Assembly: GCF_000237925.1 (NCBI RefSeq)
Contig: NC_031498.1
Coordinates: 9,760,422 to 9,824,421, forward strand
Origin: Schistosoma mansoni
Taxonomy: Eukaryota > Platyhelminthes > Trematoda > Strigeidida > Schistosomatidae
Direction: 5' to 3'
DNA: 64,000 bases
A program made the translations under genes and the position numbers. Below the pieces are notes generated by a model. The model saw only the letters and a program-made list of their open reading frames with translations. It was not told the DNA's origin and did no database searches. This document shows positions 60,184 through 64,000 of the stretch, piece by piece (position 1 is the stretch's first letter; the number at the start of each line of letters is the position of its first letter).

Positions 60184-60650
60184 TCAGAAGGGGTTTTGTG
60201 GGGATTTCAGTATTTTCATAGTTGAAAGCAAGGGTCAATTGAAGCTAGACCACAACTGAAAACCTAGAAGCACTGGACAGCAGTTTCGTCCTACTGTGGG
60301 ACTCCTCGGCAGTGCGCATCCACGACCTCACCTTGCGAGATTCGAACTCAGGACCTACCAGTCTCACACCAGAGCACTTAACCGATAGACCACTGAGCCA
60401 GCATCCTTTAGTGTTTATGTCTAACTTCAACCAGTCCACAGAGTTTGAGCAACCGTTCACCAATATCTTCAATAAGTTCCTATCGGATGCCGGCTCAGTG
60501 GTCAATCGGTTAAGTGCTCTGGCGCGAGACTGGTAGGTCCTTGGTTCGAATCTCACTAGGTGAGGTCGTGGATGCGCACTGCTGAGGAGTCCCAAAGCAG
60601 GATGAAATGGCCGTCCAGTGCTTTCAGGTTTTCCTTTGCCATCTCTTATC
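60184..60650. mobile_element. Family B fold-back, young-looking, two nearly complete arms
   Basis: Minus 60184-60480 from AGAAGGGGTTTTGTGG through hammerhead and tRNA-like head to CAATATCTTCAATAAG. Plus about 60486-60650 from GATGCCGGCTCAGTGG through B box GGTTCGAATC to the hammerhead and CAGGTTTTCC. The arms overlap for about 150 bp, so the DNA or RNA could form a long hairpin. Confidence 0.88.
60576..60621 (+). ncRNA. Hammerhead ribozyme motif, family B, core intact
   Basis: Stem I GCACTG (60576-60581) with CAGTGC (60616-60621); CTGAGGA 60582-60588; stem II GTCC/GGAT (one G-U pair); GAAA 60604-60607; TGGCCG then TC, predicted cleavage after 60615. Meets the CUGANGA, GAAA and NUH requirements. 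Confidence 0.75.
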
Positions 60651-61620
60651 CAGAAATAAATAATCAAAATTTGTTAACAACAAACGAAAATTCATTAAAT
60701 GAATTGCTTTTTCTTTTTTTTGAAACAGTAAATTCAAACTTAATATAATCTAAAAAAAAAGGAATAGGCATTTTTAATCTGATTCATGCTCTTATGTTAA
60801 AGGAAATTCACTTTTTTTGTAGTTAAAATGTTGGAAACGTTTTTGAAATAAAATTTATTATATATTCGGTAGAGATTTAAAGTATAATTTTAGTTTCTAC
60901 CATATTACGTCATTTTTCGAACGGATAGTATGTGTGAATTAAAATAGTCTATTTGAAAGATTTATAAATGAACAGGGGTTAAAAAAAGAATGTAAATATG
61001 TAAATTACAATTCTGAATATATATATATATATATATCACAGCATCAAAGAAAATCACTGTTTCAGAAAAAACACTCCGGTAATACCGAAAGATATTTGAC
61101 GAAACTCCAACCGATGTTACATATTCCAGTTTTAAATATAAAAGAAATACATTAGGATACATCACTTTTTTTGTATGTTTACCATAGTAATTTATTCTGA
61201 AAAGTGAACGTAATTTCTATATTCTTAAATTTTTTAAAATTAGATGATAGAAAAGATTATGTTTTACTTAATGAGTATTGAGAAATCTTTATTAAGATTG
61301 ATTTGGAAGACTTAGTTAATCAACCTTTTTTTGGCATTTAAATAGTAAAACATACATTTTTGGAAAAGTTTTTATCTTTAATTATTGTCAGCTAAAAGAT
61401 CACAGAGAACTAGTTAAATATTTGTTTCGAATTTCGGATCTCTTTACTGGTGCAAATCTACTACCTTATATATGTCCGAAAACTAGGATCTGAAAACCTG
61501 TTCTCGAGCAAGGTAAATATAGATTATGAAGTCAAAGTTCAGTTGTTAGTTCACTTATTAATCAATATAATTCTCTCCTAGTATCGGATGAGATCAGCTA
61601 TTTTCAGTTTCGTGGGTTTG
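60651..61620. other. AT-rich intergenic DNA
   Basis: (AT)n run at 61018-61036; no other feature. Confidence 0.5.
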
Positions 61621-61630
61621 TCGACATTTA

Positions 61631-62155
61631 TTATTATTATTATTATTTATTTGAACACATAAATATTGGTACAAACGGGCACCAGATATATATGCGCCAC
61701 ACAAAAATTGTCATTTCATTTTATTTCGTGAGGGCTATAATACTGTCCGGGTGCCCAGACCGAAGCAGGTGGTTTTCTTAAGGGGTCACACCTAAAAGTC
61801 TGATCCACAAGGCAGTATAACATCGTGAGGAGATTCAGTCCTATGGTAGCCGATGACCAACAATTGGTTCGTACGCCATTTGTTCCTTCAGGATGCTGGA
61901 GCCCATGTGCACCTTTGGTTTGGAATCAGGGTTTTCCAACTCTCCTAGTTGGACTTTCCGTGTCCACCAACCCGGTTAAAGCACCGGACATTCGCTTTTC
62001 GTTCTCTCAATTTCGTAAACCACAGTAATGCCACGAGATGGCAGTGAGTAGGACTTCTTTGGCAGTGGCTGTATGCGCGTGGCCATGTGAGAGCATTTCG
62101 AGAGTGAGGGCGGGCTCTCCTCACTCTCGGTCGTACCAGAGCATTTGGGGGCTTA
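61631..62155 (-). mobile_element. Retroposed element (LINE 3' end or SINE) with (AAT)n tail and target duplication
   Basis: A 525-bp GC-rich segment. On the minus strand it ends in an AATAATAATAAT tail, typical of non-LTR retroposons. It is flanked by the 10-bp direct repeat TCGACATTTA (61621-61630 and 62156-62165). The 67-codon plus-strand frame at 61825-62028 is antisense to the element and is not called as a gene. I do not recognise a reverse-transcriptase part, so the family is open. Confidence 0.72.
62099..62129. repeat. Perfect 11-bp stem inverted repeat
   Basis: CGAGAGTGAGG (62099-62109) and CCTCACTCTCG (62119-62129) around a 9-nt loop, near the 5' end of the retroposed element. Confidence 0.9.
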
Positions 62156-62165
62156 TCGACATTTA

Positions 62166-63280
62166 CATTTGCTCAAAATTTGTTAGTTGACTTGGCGGTT
62201 ACGGGATTCTATTATATAATCACTTAGTTCATATTTCATACTTATTTCAGTTTGGGCAACTAGAAATGTTTATTAACCTTCGAAAACGGTGCAACAACGA
62301 GTCCTCAATTAAATAGATATAATCTCTGGTAGGATTATGTTTGTGAACCGTTTGGGAGTTTAACGCCAGAAAGAGACAGCTATCCAATAATTCCCGGGTT
62401 TTTACTGGTTTTCTAACCAGAAGTCACTTGATGATATGAAACTACATTGTATTGAATCGATTGAACTTATTGAATGTCGTCAATAATTCATACTTTAACT
62501 ACTGAATTGGTTAACTTCTCAAGGCGCATGTCAATACATTTTCGGGGTACTCATTCAAAGCATTTCAAGATTGAATGTAAGATTATCATAGATTTATTTG
62601 GTTTGTAGTGATTAGTATAGATCAGTAGATGATTTTCGTCTTATAAGAGCATCAGCTAGACAATACACGATTTATTTCAATGACTTTCCAAACATTTTCA
62701 TTTTAAAATAATAAAAAATCTTTTATATGTTCAGTTGCAATAAATGGGAAATAGAATTTCTAATGCTTGAAATTTATTCGCGATTCCGAGGCCAAACTTT
62801 GGTAATGATATTTGTGTTCACGTTTTAATTTATTTGACACTCATAAATAGCTTTCCTTTGTAATCATTGTAAAACTTATGACTTGCTGAAATGCATAATT
62901 TTTCTAATACGACCATCAAATGAACCACTTTACTTAAAACTGACACTTCGACTGACACTTTGATATGAAAAACTCCCCAACACAAGCAGTTTTATCGAAA
63001 TCCTACACTGATACTGACTCTGTTACTTTTAACAAACAATACTAGCTGTAAGTTCTCAATGAGGCATCGTCGTTAAAATTTGTCACAACTGATCTGAGGC
63101 ATTTCTCCTCCATTAAATAATAAATTTCGAGGTCTCATGTTTAAATATATTGTTTCTACAAACTTTATCAGTTTTCTAATTTGGTCATCTTTTAGAACTC
63201 GTGCTTAAAATGCTCTAATAATGATAATATCATCGTCCGATTATAACGTATCTAAGAATATGCTATAATATATTATTTAT
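62166..63280. other. AT-rich intergenic DNA
   Basis: No supported feature. Confidence 0.5.
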
Positions 63281-63390
63281 AGTTGAGTTCATGAGTCGAT
63301 TAAAGCTAGATCATCATGTAAAATCTGAAAGCACTAAACGGCTGTTTCGTCCTAGTATGAAACTCCTCAGACGTTCGAGACAGTGGTAGC
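63281..63390 (-). mobile_element. Family B tail fragment
   Basis: GTTGAGTTCATGAGTCGATT to the hammerhead complement (TTTCGTCCTAGTATGAAACTCC), then an abrupt end at CAGACGTTCGAGACAGTGG. Confidence 0.72.
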
Positions 63391-64000
63391 GTTTCAACAA
63401 ACTATATTTAAAATTTTAATAAAAAAACTATTAACTACTAACTAATTGATTTATTAAATTTACAAAATCATTTTTCACAGGTATTCTTATGTTTTTAATT
63501 ACATCATTAAACAATAAATGAAATATTTTCTTTCTATCTACTTACAATTGAACATTAAACAATATACTTATTATTATTTGAATATATCTTAATAGTGGAA
63601 AAAAAGAGAGAACAAAAGGGAGATAATATTATAACACCGCAAAACACACAATATGCGATTAAAAGCAGATCAGAAAATGCAGTAATCATTTTACATTTCA
63701 GGAAATAACTATAATCGTAGAATATTGTAATAATATTTTAATCAGTAGTATTAGTAGTAGTAGTTGTTGTTATTGCACAAAGTTTTATGATTATCTTATT
63801 ATCTGATTCTTATCCATTACAAATTCCATAGAAATATATTTATATATATAAACAAAAGTAAACATAGAAGAAAAGAGAAAATCAAATTAAATGAAAATGA
63901 TTATTAAAGTATTTACCACTTATTAGAAGAAAAATATTAGAAGTAGTTGTAATAATAATATCTACATTCAAAATAGCTATTAACATTAAAACAATAATGG
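63391..64000. other. AT-rich DNA at the window end
   Basis: Homopolymer- and trinucleotide-rich (TAGTAGTAGTAGTTG near 63747-63763), no coding feature seen. Confidence 0.5.

Noticed and set aside
60245-60667. 140-codon minus-strand ORF
   Set aside because: Entirely made of family B repeat sequence (both arms of a fold-back).
61825-62028. 67-codon plus-strand ORF
   Set aside because: It lies antisense inside a retroposed element flanked by a target duplication, so it is a chance frame of the repeat.

Overview
The window looks like a piece of a blood-fluke (Schistosoma) genome. It is AT-rich, with long introns. It is full of tRNA-derived, hammerhead-ribozyme-bearing repeats, one family of which I recognise as SM-alpha (Smα). 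It also holds RTE-like LINE tails and Merlin-type DNA transposons, all at home in schistosome DNA. The species cannot be fixed from this sequence alone. Four runs of N are present (2570-2769, 9191-9413, 9777-10198, 35715-35914).

The one gene I can name with confidence lies on the + strand between about 8.2 and 22.9 kb. It is the 3' part of an ELAPOR1/ELAPOR2 (EIG121, KIAA1324) family membrane-protein gene. Seven exons can be placed with GT-AG junctions whose phases agree: 8214-8305, 9147 into an N gap, 10961-11000 (only 40 nt), 11777-12061, 14887-15036, 16765-17068 and 22796-22849. They encode the membrane-proximal cysteine-rich ectodomain, one transmembrane helix and the cytosolic tail, which has YxxPhi and PPxY motifs. 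The 5' exons are outside the window or unrecognised. A T-rich 3' untranslated region follows to about 24.1 kb. A 77-codon minus-strand ORF (17505-17738) sits in the last intron and may be a small gene or a retrocopy.

From about 24.2 kb to the end I see no convincing host exon. The sequence is intergenic (or part of some other intron) and made of repeats set in AT-rich DNA. Two SINE-like families dominate. Family A (SM-alpha, about 334 bp unit) and family B (about 401 bp unit) each have a pol III A/B-box tRNA-like head followed by a hammerhead ribozyme core. Many copies of both are fold-backs: a minus-strand piece joined directly to a plus-strand piece. Some joints lie close to the predicted ribozyme cleavage site, and at least one N gap sits exactly between the arms of such an inverted repeat.

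Other elements are a 727-bp Merlin transposon with near-perfect terminal inverted repeats and a perfect 8-bp target duplication (30015-30741), a related 285-bp MITE-like element (6185-6469), LINE 3' fragments (27035-27630, 40635-40935, 41405-41690), a 525-bp retroposed segment with a target duplication (61631-62155), and at least three unclassified dispersed repeats (called C, D and E here).
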